Position numbers and translations under genes: made by a program. Below the pieces are notes generated by a model. It saw only the letters and a list, made by a program, of their open reading frames with translations, had not been told where the DNA came from and did no database searches. Below are positions 17,230 to 26,248 of a DNA stretch of 64,000 nt, in pieces. The DNA comes from CALBPI01 sp038531945. GTDB lineage: Bacteria > Pseudomonadota > Gammaproteobacteria > Steroidobacterales > Woeseiaceae. The DNA lies in contig JBCBBH010000001.1 in assembly GCA_038531945.1 (NCBI GenBank), positions 620,001 through 684,000 on the forward strand. The letters are read 5' to 3'. Within the stretch, counting starts at the first letter, position 1. Every line of letters begins with the position of its first letter.

Positions 17230-20200
17230 ATGCACAGAATCAGCGCGTACATCTTCATTGCCTTGCTGGCCATCGCGCTGCCGGCCGCGGCCTTTGAAAT
17301 GCCGATCCAGCCAGAGCCGCCATTCCGGACCTATACCGTTTCCGACGGTCTCAATCAGCGTACGGTGCTGGCAACGACGCAAGACCAGGATGGCTATCTT
17401 TGGGTGGCGACATTCGGCGGCTTGAACCGATTCGATGGCCGTGAGTTTGAGGGTTACACCACGCTCCAGGGGCTTCGACAGAATCTAATCCAGGCATTGT
17501 TTGTCGATACAGAGAATCGATTGTGGGCAGGTGACGCCGGGGGCGGACTCACCGTGATCGAGGAAGGTCGCGTCGTTCGAACCTATCAACCCTCTGGCGA
17601 AACACGCGGCGTGGTGCGCGCGATCACGCAGATCGGACAGACTTTGTACGTTGGGTCCCAGCCTGGTGGTGTCCAGACACTCGACCTCTCAGATCCAGAC
17701 GCGACATTGCAGCCCATCCCCGACACACCGTCCGAAACGCTGGTGCTGGTCGTCGACAACGCCGGGCGCATTCTGGTAATCAGTACTGAAGGAATGCATC
17801 GGCTGAGCCCGGATGAAGGACACCGAATTGAGCTGGTCGACGCCGACATCACGGCGGTCGAACGCACAGATAGCGGTGTTGTTTATGTGGGCAATCAAGA
17901 CGGCAAGATCGGTATCCTTTCGGGTCGTCAGATCGACTGGTTTGAACAGACCTACTCTGACCGCGTTTCGGGCCTGACGGTACGCGACGAACACATTGAT
18001 TGGGTGTTTCTGGAAGGTCAGGGCATGACGCGTTTCGGCGATGCTTCAGATCTGGAATGGAACAGTGGGGCAACATCCGCGACACCTGCCTACGATAACG
18101 AAGGCGTACTTTGGTTGCCGACCCGTCTTGGGTTGTTGCGCTATCTCGGCGAGCGGTTTCGCCACTATGCATTGAACTACGAAGGCCAAACTCCCGAGGT
18201 TTTCGCTATTTTGCCGGGCAACGAGCAAGACGCCTGGTTCGGTACCAATATCGGTTTGTTGCATGTCACAGCCGAAGGCGAACTCGTCAATGTGTCGGAT
18301 CAGCTGGGTTGGCAACGCCGTGAGGTTCGTGACCTCAAATTCTCCCAAGACGGCAAGACACTTTGGGTCGGTCATATCCAGAGTCCGCTGTACGGTATCG
18401 ATCTCGATACCATGCAGCCGACCAAGACGTTGACTGATGAGAATGCACTGACGGTCAGCCTCGAGCTCGACAATTCCGGTGTGCTTTGGGTCGGTTCCTA
18501 TCTCGGCAAGCTCGATCGCTACGATCAAGCGAAAGACTCGTTCACCTCTATCGAAATCGGTAACGGCGCTGCAATCTATGGCCTGGACCTCGCTGAAGAC
18601 GGGGTTCTCTGGTTTGCTGCGAATTACCGAGGTCTCTATCGACTTGATACCGATGATCCTTCTGCGGAGCCAGAGCAAGTCCTGGCGGCTTCTGACATCA
18701 ACGAGGAGTTTTTTACGCACGTCGTCGCGCAAGGTGCGGGTGTCGATACGCAAGTCTGGTTTACCAGCACCCAAGGTGGTGTTTACCGCTGGAGCAATGG
18801 TGCGGTTGAGCGGGTGATCCCTACCGAAGACATGCAGTACAACACCGTGTATGCCGTGCAACCGCTACCCGACGGCACGGTAGTCGCGACGACCAGCCGT
18901 GGTGTCTTCCACTATGACCCGGTTCGCCGGGCTATGCAGCAGTACAACTCCGAAGACGGTTTCACAGCGATCGAAGGCAAAGCGCACGCCGTGTATTTTG
19001 ACGGCGAAGAGACGCTGTGGATTGGCACGACCAGTGGCGTGACTGCGATGGATGTCAGCATTCCGATGGCAGGTGTGGGTGTTCCAAACACGTTGATCAC
19101 CAATCGTTATGTCGATGAGACGCTGGTCGAATCGGACGGCAAAGTTCCGAGTGGCGCCGCAATGAATCGGATCCTGATCGAGTTCGGTGGTATCACCATG
19201 CGTAAGTCGACCGGTTTGCAGTTTAGTTATCGCCTGTTGGGTAACAGCGATGAGTGGAGTGCACCGACCACGAACGCGTCCATCAGCTATTCCAACCTTG
19301 CTCCAGGCGCGTACAAATTCGAAGTCCGTTCAAAGTTACCTGGCGGCACCTGGAGTGAGGCCGACACGTGGTCATTCTCCGTACCAACGCCATTCTGGCG
19401 GATGCCTTGGTTTATCGCGTTGATGATTGCTGCGATCATGGCGGTGACGTGGGGCGGTGTGCAGCTGCGACTTCGCGCGATCGAACACACCAACCGACGA
19501 CTGCGAAACGAGGTCGCGGAACGCACCCGCAGCATTGAGTCAGGTCGCCGCGAGCTTGAGCAAATCAACAATCAATTGAGTGCGGAGATCGCCGAGCGTC
19601 AACGTGCCGATGCGTTGCGGGCGGATGTTGAAGCACGGTTCCATCAGGCTTATCAAAACTCGCCCTTGGGTATGGCGCTCGTGAATACCGAGGGACTCGT
19701 CTACGACGCGAATCCCACCATGCGGCGATTGTTCTGGCCGGATTCCGACATTCAGCAGCAAGAGCCTCTGATCAGCGTCGTCAGCGAGAAGCACCGTGAG
19801 ACGTTTGAGCGATTCGTTGGCGATTTCGTGTCTTCGGCGAGCGCGGCGGACGACGAAGCGCAGCTCAACATGGAAGTGGAATGCGTCGACGCGAGCGGGC
19901 GCCTGCGCCGAATCGACTTTCATCCTTCGGCCGTGCGGGATGCCGATGGGCAGCTTAAGTACATCGTCTTGATCGCTCACGATGTTACCGAAAGTCGCGA
20001 GATGACTGACCGATTGGCCTACCAGGCGCGATTCGATGAGTTGACGGGGCTGTACAACCGGCGCGCATTCGGGGATGCATTGCAGATCATCAACGAGTCG
20101 GAGCGCGGCGCCGAAGATGCGTTCCTGATGTTCCTCGATCTCGATCAATTCAAAGTGGTGAATGACACGTCCGGCCATGCAGCGGGCGACGAGTTGCTGC

Positions 20201-21333
20201 GCACGGTCGCGGGTCTGATTCGTGAGTGCGTGCGCGAGGACGATGTGATCGCACGCCTCGGTGGCGATGAATTCGGCATGGTACTCAGAGGCTGCACGCG
20301 CGCCGTCGCCCTGCAACGTGCAGAAGCGATAAGAGAGAAAATCCACGAGCTGGAATTTATCTGGGACTCGGAGATATTCCGGATCGGCGCGAGTATTGGC
20401 GTGGTACCGATCGGCGATGGCGATCAAAGCATCAACGAGTTGCAACAGGTCGCCGATGCAGCCTGCTATGCGGCCAAGGATGCAGGTCGAAATCGCGTGC
20501 ATCTGGTCGACAGCGAGAGCGACGCGGCGCATGAGCATCGCGGCGAAATGCGTTGGGTACAACGACTCAATCACGCGATCGATACCGATAGTTTCACGTT
20601 GTTTGGTCAGCGCATCGTGGCGCTTGATGGTGCGCCGGATCAGCCCGAGCGAATTGAAGTGCTGGTGCGGATGCGTGATCGGGTCAACAATCGACTGATC
20701 CCACCAGGCGCATTCCTTCCGGCGGCCGAGCGCTACGGGCTTCAGGGTCGACTCGATCAATGGGTTGTGCGTGAGGCGATCTCGGTATTGCGCCAACAAG
20801 ATGCGCGGATTGTTGAGCGTCAGGAACTGTGGGTGAATTTGTCCGGGAGCACCGTGGGCGACCCGAAACTCTCGCAACAGCTGATCGCACAAGTCGAGGC
20901 AGCGGATCTTCGCCCTGGCAGTCTGAACTTCGAAATTACGGAGACCGCCGTGATTCGTCGAATCGAAGATGCGATTCACCTGATTGGCGCGCTACGTGAG
21001 ATGGGCTGTGCTTTTGCATTGGATGACTTCGGCAGCGGACTGTCGTCGTTCGGGTATCTGAAGCGATTGAATGTGAATTGCCTGAAAATCGACGGGCAGT
21101 TCGTGCGTGATATCGCGACTGACCCGACCGACCGCATTTTCGTCAAATCGATCATCGATATTGCTCATACGCTCGGCATGCGTGTCGTTGCAGAATTCGT
21201 TGAAGACGAACGCATCCTCACAGAGATTCAACAGCTCGGCAGTGATTTCGGGCAAGGCTTTGGAATCCATCGCCCCGAGCCTTTGGACAACATGGTCACG
21301 CTGACGACGGCGATTCGAAACGCCGGTCTCTGA
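17230..21333 (+). CDS. Propeller-type sensor with PAS, GGDEF and EAL domains
   Basis: A 1367-residue inner-membrane c-di-GMP signalling protein. Layout: signal peptide (1-22); periplasmic beta-propeller of two-component-regulator type (about 25-640; repeats such as DGYLWVATFGGLNRFDG and LWIGTTSGV); Y_Y_Y domain (about 647-715); one TM (about 724-745); coiled coil (about 748-798); PAS (about 800-925); GGDEF (about 935-1090); EAL (about 1115-1360). GGDEF is intact at residues 1011-1015, with an RxxD inhibitory site (REDD) five residues before it. The EAL domain has the motif as EVL (about 1143), FEITET, DDFGSG (about 1264), KID and AEFVE, so its metal and catalytic residues look complete. The start was chosen because it gives the signal peptide; an upstream frame extension is open but less likely. 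It resembles hybrid sensors thought to detect saccharides, but the ligand is unknown. Confidence 0.93.
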   Translation: MHRISAYIFIALLAIALPAAAFEMPIQPEPPFRTYTVSDGLNQRTVLATTQDQDGYLWVATFGGLNRFDGREFEGYTTLQGLRQNLIQALFVDTENRLWAGDAGGGLTVIEEGRVVRTYQPSGETRGVVRAITQIGQTLYVGSQPGGVQTLDLSDPDATLQPIPDTPSETLVLVVDNAGRILVISTEGMHRLSPDEGHRIELVDADITAVERTDSGVVYVGNQDGKIGILSGRQIDWFEQTYSDRVSGLTVRDEHIDWVFLEGQGMTRFGDASDLEWNSGATSATPAYDNEGVLWLPTRLGLLRYLGERFRHYALNYEGQTPEVFAILPGNEQDAWFGTNIGLLHVTAEGELVNVSDQLGWQRREVRDLKFSQDGKTLWVGHIQSPLYGIDLDTMQPTKTLTDENALTVSLELDNSGVLWVGSYLGKLDRYDQAKDSFTSIEIGNGAAIYGLDLAEDGVLWFAANYRGLYRLDTDDPSAEPEQVLAASDINEEFFTHVVAQGAGVDTQVWFTSTQGGVYRWSNGAVERVIPTEDMQYNTVYAVQPLPDGTVVATTSRGVFHYDPVRRAMQQYNSEDGFTAIEGKAHAVYFDGEETLWIGTTSGVTAMDVSIPMAGVGVPNTLITNRYVDETLVESDGKVPSGAAMNRILIEFGGITMRKSTGLQFSYRLLGNSDEWSAPTTNASISYSNLAPGAYKFEVRSKLPGGTWSEADTWSFSVPTPFWRMPWFIALMIAAIMAVTWGGVQLRLRAIEHTNRRLRNEVAERTRSIESGRRELEQINNQLSAEIAERQRADALRADVEARFHQAYQNSPLGMALVNTEGLVYDANPTMRRLFWPDSDIQQQEPLISVVSEKHRETFERFVGDFVSSASAADDEAQLNMEVECVDASGRLRRIDFHPSAVRDADGQLKYIVLIAHDVTESREMTDRLAYQARFDELTGLYNRRAFGDALQIINESERGAEDAFLMFLDLDQFKVVNDTSGHAAGDELLRTVAGLIRECVREDDVIARLGGDEFGMVLRGCTRAVALQRAEAIREKIHELEFIWDSEIFRIGASIGVVPIGDGDQSINELQQVADAACYAAKDAGRNRVHLVDSESDAAHEHRGEMRWVQRLNHAIDTDSFTLFGQRIVALDGAPDQPERIEVLVRMRDRVNNRLIPPGAFLPAAERYGLQGRLDQWVVREAISVLRQQDARIVERQELWVNLSGSTVGDPKLSQQLIAQVEAADLRPGSLNFEITETAVIRRIEDAIHLIGALREMGCAFALDDFGSGLSSFGYLKRLNVNCLKIDGQFVRDIATDPTDRIFVKSIIDIAHTLGMRVVAEFVEDERILTEIQQLGSDFGQGFGIHRPEPLDNMVTLTTAIRNAGL

Positions 21334-21403
21334 TTTCCCCTATGCGTCGACGCGTCGCTCGACTAGACTGATGCTGGTCGGTTCAGTTGAGTTGAGGTGG
21401 GAT

Positions 21404-21913
21404 ATGTCGTTTCGTCACGGAGCATGGGTAGCTGCATTGATGTTGGCCGGTTGTAGTGCACCCGAACCACCCGATGCACCGGCAGCACCCGACACGTCGG
21501 AGCCGACAGCCCCCGCTCAAGCAGCTGCTCCCGAAACTGCTGCGGCACCCGCATTGCCGAGAACTGCTGCACCCGAGGGTGCACGCGCTTTCATCGTTGA
21601 GCCGGCAGATGGCGCGACAGTCAGCTCGCCGTTCAAGGTGGTGTTTGGGTCCGAGAACATCCAAGTGATGAAGGCCGGTGAAGAAGCGCCAGATTCGGGT
21701 CACCATCATTTGTTGGTCAATGCACCACTACCGGATTTTAGTGTGCCGATCCCCAACTCTGATCAATATCGACACTTCGGTGGCGCGCAGACCGAAGTCG
21801 AACTGGAGCTTGAGGCAGGGACTTACACGCTGCAGTTACTGTTCGGTGATCACTTTCATATTCCGCATGAGCCGCCGATCTATTCGGACGTCGTGACAGT
21901 CACTGTCGAATAA
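21404..21913 (+). CDS. DUF4399 lipoprotein
   Basis: A 169-residue predicted lipoprotein with lipobox LAGC (Cys17), a Pro/Ala-rich linker of about 45 residues, and a C-terminal DUF4399 domain. Domain landmarks are FIVEPADGATVSSPFKVVFG, the triple histidine HHHLLVN and GDHFHIPHEPPIYS. The histidine clusters suggest metal binding, but the family has no established function that I can assert. The start ATG 21404 has GAGGTGGG a few bases upstream, preferred over an in-frame ATG at 21371. It stands alone between the sensor gene and GH9. Confidence 0.85.
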   Translation: MSFRHGAWVAALMLAGCSAPEPPDAPAAPDTSEPTAPAQAAAPETAAAPALPRTAAPEGARAFIVEPADGATVSSPFKVVFGSENIQVMKAGEEAPDSGHHHLLVNAPLPDFSVPIPNSDQYRHFGGAQTEVELELEAGTYTLQLLFGDHFHIPHEPPIYSDVVTVTVE

Positions 21914-22056
21914 GTCTGTTCGACAAGTATTTGCCTGTCGCCATTCGCTGACGGGTCGACGTCGCATTTCGACCGATACGCGTTGACTCGAGCGACACGA
22001 CTCTCGGACTATCGACTGTCGTTTGGACGGTCGTGTCGGACCGAGCGGGAGTCGCA

Positions 22057-24063
22057 ATGCGCATTCAATCATCAGCAGTGCTGGTCAGTCTGATCCTTGC
22101 CGGTTGTGGCGGCGGCGGAACCTCGACGGCGCCCCCCGTTCAGGATGATCCTCCCGCAACGCCGCCGGCGCCCCCGCCAGACCCACCGCCCAGTCCGCCA
22201 CCGACCGGCAGTTTCTCCGGCGACGGACCGTTTATCGTCGTCGACCAGTTCGGATATCTGCCCACGATGCCGAAAGTGGCAGTGATTCGGGATCCTGTCA
22301 TCGGCTATGATTCGGCGGATGCGATTGAGCCAGCCAGCACCTATGAGCTTGTGCGCGTCAGTGACCAATCCGTGGTGTTCAGCGCTGAGTTGGTCGAATG
22401 GAACGATGGCAACGTGCATGCAGCTTCGGGAGATCGTGCCTGGTGGTTCGATTTTTCGTCGATCACGCAACCTGGGAGTTACTTCGTCCGCGATCCGGCA
22501 ACTGATCTTCGCTCCGCGCAATTCGAGGTCGGCAACGGCGTGTATGAGGAAATCCTCAAACAAGCGGTTCGAACGATGTTCTACCAGCGCGCCGGATTCG
22601 CGAAGAACACACCGTTCATTGCGCCGGGCTGGGCGGATGACGCGAGCCATCTGGGGCCGGGCCAGGATACCGAGGCGCGGCGCTTTCTGACGCAGAACGA
22701 TGTGACAACCGCACGCGATCTCAGAGGTGGTTGGTACGACGCAGGTGACTACAACAAGTACACGAACTGGACAGCGGACTACGTCATCAGTCTGTTGACC
22801 ACATATCGGGAAAGACCACAGATTTTTGGCGATGACTTTGGGATCCCCGAATCGGGTAATGGTGTTCCTGACCTGCTCGATGAAATCAAATACGGTGTTG
22901 ATCATCTTCTACGAATGCAAAACCCCGACGGATCTGTGCTCTCCATCGTTGGGCTGGATTCTGGTGCCAGTCCACCTTCGGCAGCCACCGGGCCGAGCTA
23001 CTACGGCGATGCGAGTACCTCGGCGACGTTGACGAGTGCTGCGGCATTCGCCCTTGCAAGCCAGGTGTATGACGGCATCGGTACTCCTGCGTTGCCGACC
23101 TATGCGGACCAGCTCCGGTCGGCGGCGGTGTCGGCGTGGGATTGGGCGGCAGCGAATCCTGCCGTGGTGTTTCGGAATAACGACGCATCGTCGGGCACGC
23201 AGGGGCTCGGCGCAGGCCAGCAGGAAGTCGACGAAAACGGCAGAGCGGATAAGCGGCTGTCTGCTGCTATCTATTTGGCTGCCTCCACGGGCGAGGCGCG
23301 CTTCCACGACTATGTCGAGGCCAATTACGGGGCGTCCAAGTTGGTTGGCGGATTCTATGTGAATGGTTTCGAAAACCGCGTGCAACGAGACCTGCTCTTT
23401 TACACGACCTTGAGCGGCGCACCGTCTGAGATACGCGATACGATTCGCGATCGTTACGGCAACGCCATGCAGGCCAGCGCGCATTGGCCGGCCATTGACG
23501 ATGCGCGCGACGCGTATCAGGCACCGCTCGATCCCTACACGTGGGGCTCAAACGCGGTGCAAGCCGCTCGCGGCTTGTTGTTTGCGCAGCTGGCCGAATA
23601 TGACATCGGCGCCCGAAGCGCGGGCGAAAATCTCAATGCGGCTGCCGGGTTCATCCATTACCTGCATGGCGTCAATCCGCAAGGGTTAGTCTACCTGTCC
23701 AACATGGGTGAGTTTGGTGCGGAGCGCTCTGTCGACACGTTTTATCACGCCTGGTTTCCAAACGGTTCGACGGAATTCGATAGCGTGAAAGACTCTAGTT
23801 TCGGTCCCGCGCCGGGGTTTTTGGTGGGTGGTCCGAATCCGACCTATGACTGGGATGGGTGTTGCCCGTCGAGTTGCGGGAGTGCCGATAACAACGCCCG
23901 TTGCGGCTTGGATCGACCGGTCCCACCGTTTGGGCAACCACCGCAGAAAGCCTATCGGGAGTTCAACGACAACTGGCCGTTGAATTCCTGGCAAATCACC
24001 GAGAACAGCAATGGCTACCAGGTGGTGTATATCCGCTTGTTGTCGAAGTTTGTTGGTGAGTAG
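22057..24063 (+). CDS. GH9 glycoside hydrolase lipoprotein
   Basis: A 668-residue secreted enzyme, probably an endo-beta-glucanase of family GH9. Lipobox LAGC (Cys17), a Gly then Pro-rich linker (about 18-60), an N-terminal Ig-like CelD_N domain beginning near FIVVDQFGYLP, and an (alpha/alpha)6 catalytic domain. The catalytic aspartates lie in GGWYDAGDYNKY; the general-acid glutamate is in the C-terminal WQITENSNGYQ motif. HYLHGVNPQGLVYLSNMG is also typical of GH9. It could act on cellulose or mixed-linkage glucan and is 15 kb away from the glucan locus without a matching operator, so I do not place it in that regulon. The ATG at 22057 with GCGGGAG upstream was preferred over 22033. Confidence 0.92.
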   Translation: MRIQSSAVLVSLILAGCGGGGTSTAPPVQDDPPATPPAPPPDPPPSPPPTGSFSGDGPFIVVDQFGYLPTMPKVAVIRDPVIGYDSADAIEPASTYELVRVSDQSVVFSAELVEWNDGNVHAASGDRAWWFDFSSITQPGSYFVRDPATDLRSAQFEVGNGVYEEILKQAVRTMFYQRAGFAKNTPFIAPGWADDASHLGPGQDTEARRFLTQNDVTTARDLRGGWYDAGDYNKYTNWTADYVISLLTTYRERPQIFGDDFGIPESGNGVPDLLDEIKYGVDHLLRMQNPDGSVLSIVGLDSGASPPSAATGPSYYGDASTSATLTSAAAFALASQVYDGIGTPALPTYADQLRSAAVSAWDWAAANPAVVFRNNDASSGTQGLGAGQQEVDENGRADKRLSAAIYLAASTGEARFHDYVEANYGASKLVGGFYVNGFENRVQRDLLFYTTLSGAPSEIRDTIRDRYGNAMQASAHWPAIDDARDAYQAPLDPYTWGSNAVQAARGLLFAQLAEYDIGARSAGENLNAAAGFIHYLHGVNPQGLVYLSNMGEFGAERSVDTFYHAWFPNGSTEFDSVKDSSFGPAPGFLVGGPNPTYDWDGCCPSSCGSADNNARCGLDRPVPPFGQPPQKAYREFNDNWPLNSWQITENSNGYQVVYIRLLSKFVGE

Positions 24064-24075
24064 TCGAGCGCTGAC

Positions 24076-25311
24076 CTAAGCCAACGGAGAAGAGGTCAGC
24101 GGACTCCAGGTCTCGTCTTTATTCTGTGCAACCGACACGCGATTGCGACCATCGTACTTGGCTCGATACATGGCGCGATCCGCACGCGCAATCAGCGACT
24201 CGATGTTGCGATCATCGGGGATCATGCTCGCAACACCAAAGCTCGCGGTCACTGAGAGTTCGCGGTTGCCAACAGCTACTGGCGTCGCTTCAATATCCGC
24301 TCGCAGGGCTTCAGCGATTTCTTCTGCGGTGGGTTCAGGCTTGTTCGGGAGTATCAGCAAGAACTCCTCCCCGCCGAGTCTCGCTACGACGTTTTGACCG
24401 CCGCGTTGTTGACAGAAACGCTCGGCGATATGCACCAGCACTTTATCTCCACCCGCGTGACCAAAACTATCATTGACTTGCTTAAAACGATCAATGTCCG
24501 CGACGATAACCGACAGTGGTCTGCGACTACGAATCGCATTCTGAAATGCCTCGTTGCCGAGCTGTACGGAGCCGTGACGATTGTGTAGACCGGTCAATTG
24601 GTCGAGCAGCGCCATGCCGCGGAGTTTTCCGGCGAGGTCCGACGAGAACACGAATAACACCATCGTGCCGACCGCGATATAGCCGAAAGGCAACGTCAGC
24701 ATGCCAAAGTCATAGTGCTCCTGCAGTGCGGCTGCCGAGGCGCTGCGCCCCAATCCGAACGCGATGGTTGCGGAGATCGTCTGCACAAGTCCAAACAATG
24801 CAAGCATGCTGCCGAGCGCAAGGTCGGCAACACGATTGCCCTGTTCGCCCGCAACGTTTCGCGACCGACGGTCTACCCGATTGCGCAGAATCATAGCGGA
24901 TAAGAAAAACGCGGCCACACCCGCCACACCCGGCGCCGAAGCCTCGCGCAGTCCGTCATGTGGACTGATGAGCGTTGATGTGATCAAAACCATGCTGCCG
25001 ATCGACGCGACGAACACCAGGCTAATCAACGTGGACCGGTCGCCGACCCGAAGGCAATGCCCGAAAGACGCAAAAACGATCAGCGCGATCGCAAGCGCCT
25101 CGACCAGAAAATCGTAGGCCAGATTGCCGAGCAGTTCGGGCCCCAAACACTCGACACCCCACCGCAGCGTCGCCGCGACGAAACCGATCGTCCAGCACAG
25201 GGTATACGCTGCGCGAATGTACTTTCGCCACGATACGAACGCGATCATCGTGTACATGGCACAAGCCAGAGTCATCGTGAAACACAGATGATCGATTGAG
25301 GTCGCGTTCAT
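24076..25311 (-). CDS. Membrane-bound diguanylate cyclase
   Basis: A 411-residue protein with about seven N-terminal TM helices (residues 5-235) and a C-terminal GGDEF domain (about 245-400) that makes c-di-GMP. The signature is GGEEF at residues 313-317, with DQLTGLHNRHG and DIDRFKQVNDSFGHAGGD upstream, so it should be active. The inhibitory I-site position reads RGGQ in place of RxxD, so product inhibition is probably lost. The ATG at 25309-25311 was chosen over a TTG five codons upstream. It converges on GH9 with 12 bp between stops; an 8-bp inverted repeat (24069-24076 with 24094-24101) overlaps its 3' end and may help termination. Confidence 0.92.
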   Translation of the reverse strand: MNATSIDHLCFTMTLACAMYTMIAFVSWRKYIRAAYTLCWTIGFVAATLRWGVECLGPELLGNLAYDFLVEALAIALIVFASFGHCLRVGDRSTLISLVFVASIGSMVLITSTLISPHDGLREASAPGVAGVAAFFLSAMILRNRVDRRSRNVAGEQGNRVADLALGSMLALFGLVQTISATIAFGLGRSASAAALQEHYDFGMLTLPFGYIAVGTMVLFVFSSDLAGKLRGMALLDQLTGLHNRHGSVQLGNEAFQNAIRSRRPLSVIVADIDRFKQVNDSFGHAGGDKVLVHIAERFCQQRGGQNVVARLGGEEFLLILPNKPEPTAEEIAEALRADIEATPVAVGNRELSVTASFGVASMIPDDRNIESLIARADRAMYRAKYDGRNRVSVAQNKDETWSPLTSSPLA

Positions 25312-25410
25312 TGCGGGCCGGGACAAGCTTCTTCAGCCGGTAGTGTGCCGCAGCTCGATCCCCGAAACCGGGCTTAGTGCACGTTTTATGGTAAAAAGCC
25401 TATTGCATGA

Positions 25411-25430
25411 ATATAGTATTAATACTATAT
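25411..25430. promoter_or_regulatory. Perfect 20-bp palindrome, likely autoregulatory operator
   Basis: ATATAGTATTAATACTATAT is an exact dyad ending 8 bp before the ATG of the small HTH regulator. Its right half includes TATA/TATATT sequence usable as a -10 element, so a bound dimer would block the regulator's own promoter. That this regulator binds it is inference. Confidence 0.7.
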
Positions 25431-25438
25431 TTTATTGC

Positions 25439-25714
25439 ATGGTTAGAAAGAAACGTAGTAAAGAAGCGCCCGTTTATAACCGACTTGCTGCATTGCGTGC
25501 AGATCAGGGTTTGACGCGGCAGCAAGTGGCTGAGGCGGTTGGTGTGCACTACCAGACCATCGGTTACCTGGAGCGCGGCGAATACCGCCCCAGCTTACTG
25601 CTCGCACTGCAGATTTCTCGGCTCTTCAAGCTTCCTGTGGAAGCCATATTCTCGCTCGATCCGATGAGTTCGATGAGCGAGCAATTGTTTGATTCAAAAA
25701 GGATTTCATCATGA
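25439..25714 (+). CDS. Small Xre-type HTH transcriptional regulator
   Basis: A 91-residue DNA-binding protein of the HTH_3 family. A basic N-terminus is followed by the HTH at about residues 15-70 (LRADQGLTRQQVAEAVGVH, then YQTIGYLERGEYRPS). This short type usually pairs with a membrane protein, as here: its TGA overlaps the ATG of the next gene. The ATG at 25439 gives the standard N-terminus; an in-frame ATG at 25388 would place the palindrome inside the gene. No clear Shine-Dalgarno exists between palindrome and start, so the transcript may be leaderless. Confidence 0.87.
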   Translation: MVRKKRSKEAPVYNRLAALRADQGLTRQQVAEAVGVHYQTIGYLERGEYRPSLLLALQISRLFKLPVEAIFSLDPMSSMSEQLFDSKRISS

Positions 25715-26223
25715 CAAATCCAGACGCTCAGAAGCTGCGGCGTGAAATAATCGACAACGTCCGTCGCAAGGCTGAACGAGATTTCCATGACACACGCTTC
25801 GACTTCGTCAGACCGTTGGGTCGTCGTCGCGCCCTTGTGATCTTTGTGTTTGTCTTATTGGCTGCTTACGGCGTGCTGAACTACTTCGACTATCCTGAGT
25901 TCGTGCTGCCGATTTTGATTCTGTGGGGCATCTCGCTTTGGCTCATTCGCATGTCGACTCGAGGAATCGTTGACTATCCCGACGAGATCGTCGATGAGCG
26001 AATGCGATCGGTCCGCGGCCAAACCTATCGTTATGCGTTCATGGGCACGTGTGTATTCATGAGCGCTTACATGGTTTTCTACATCGCCAACCAACTCATG
26101 GCCAAGCAGGGGTGGGTCGCACCGACAACTGCCGATCAAATGCATGACCTTTCATTTTGTCTGTTTTTTGCCTGTATGAGTTTGCCCAGCGCGATCTACG
26201 CCTGGAACGAGCGGCTGATCTGA
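25711..26223 (+). CDS. Four-helix membrane protein partner of the HTH regulator
   Basis: A 170-residue integral membrane protein with a charged N-terminus, two helices (about 41-80), a charged loop (VDYPDEIVDERMRSVRGQTYR) and two more helices. It resembles the DUF2178-like membrane proteins coded beside small Xre regulators; that family link is tentative. Overlapping start and stop codons show cotranslation with the regulator, so it may be its regulated output or its signal input. The function is unknown. Confidence 0.7.
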   Translation: MTNPDAQKLRREIIDNVRRKAERDFHDTRFDFVRPLGRRRALVIFVFVLLAAYGVLNYFDYPEFVLPILILWGISLWLIRMSTRGIVDYPDEIVDERMRSVRGQTYRYAFMGTCVFMSAYMVFYIANQLMAKQGWVAPTTADQMHDLSFCLFFACMSLPSAIYAWNERLI

Positions 26224-26242
26224 CTCGCAGTGGATCAGCCGC
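26211..26242. terminator. Hairpin between convergent genes
   Basis: GCGGCTGATC (26211-26220) pairs with GATCAGCCGC (26233-26242) around a 12-base loop that contains the upstream gene's stop codon. The coiled-coil gene ends at 26249 on the other strand. There is no T-run, so this is a candidate only. Confidence 0.45.
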
Positions 26243-26248
26243 GCGGCC

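Noticed and set aside
19540..20979. Long antisense ORF opposite the GGDEF/EAL region
   Set aside because: The plus strand has intact PAS, GGDEF and EAL motifs in frame; the reverse frame gives no recognisable domain and is a GC-codon-bias shadow.
22072..22905. 277-codon antisense ORF opposite GH9
   Set aside because: It lies entirely over the GH9 lipoprotein N-terminus and has no motif or ribosome site.
22057..24063. GH9 as part of the glucan regulon
   Set aside because: It has no LacI-type operator upstream and is 10 kb from the nearest member.
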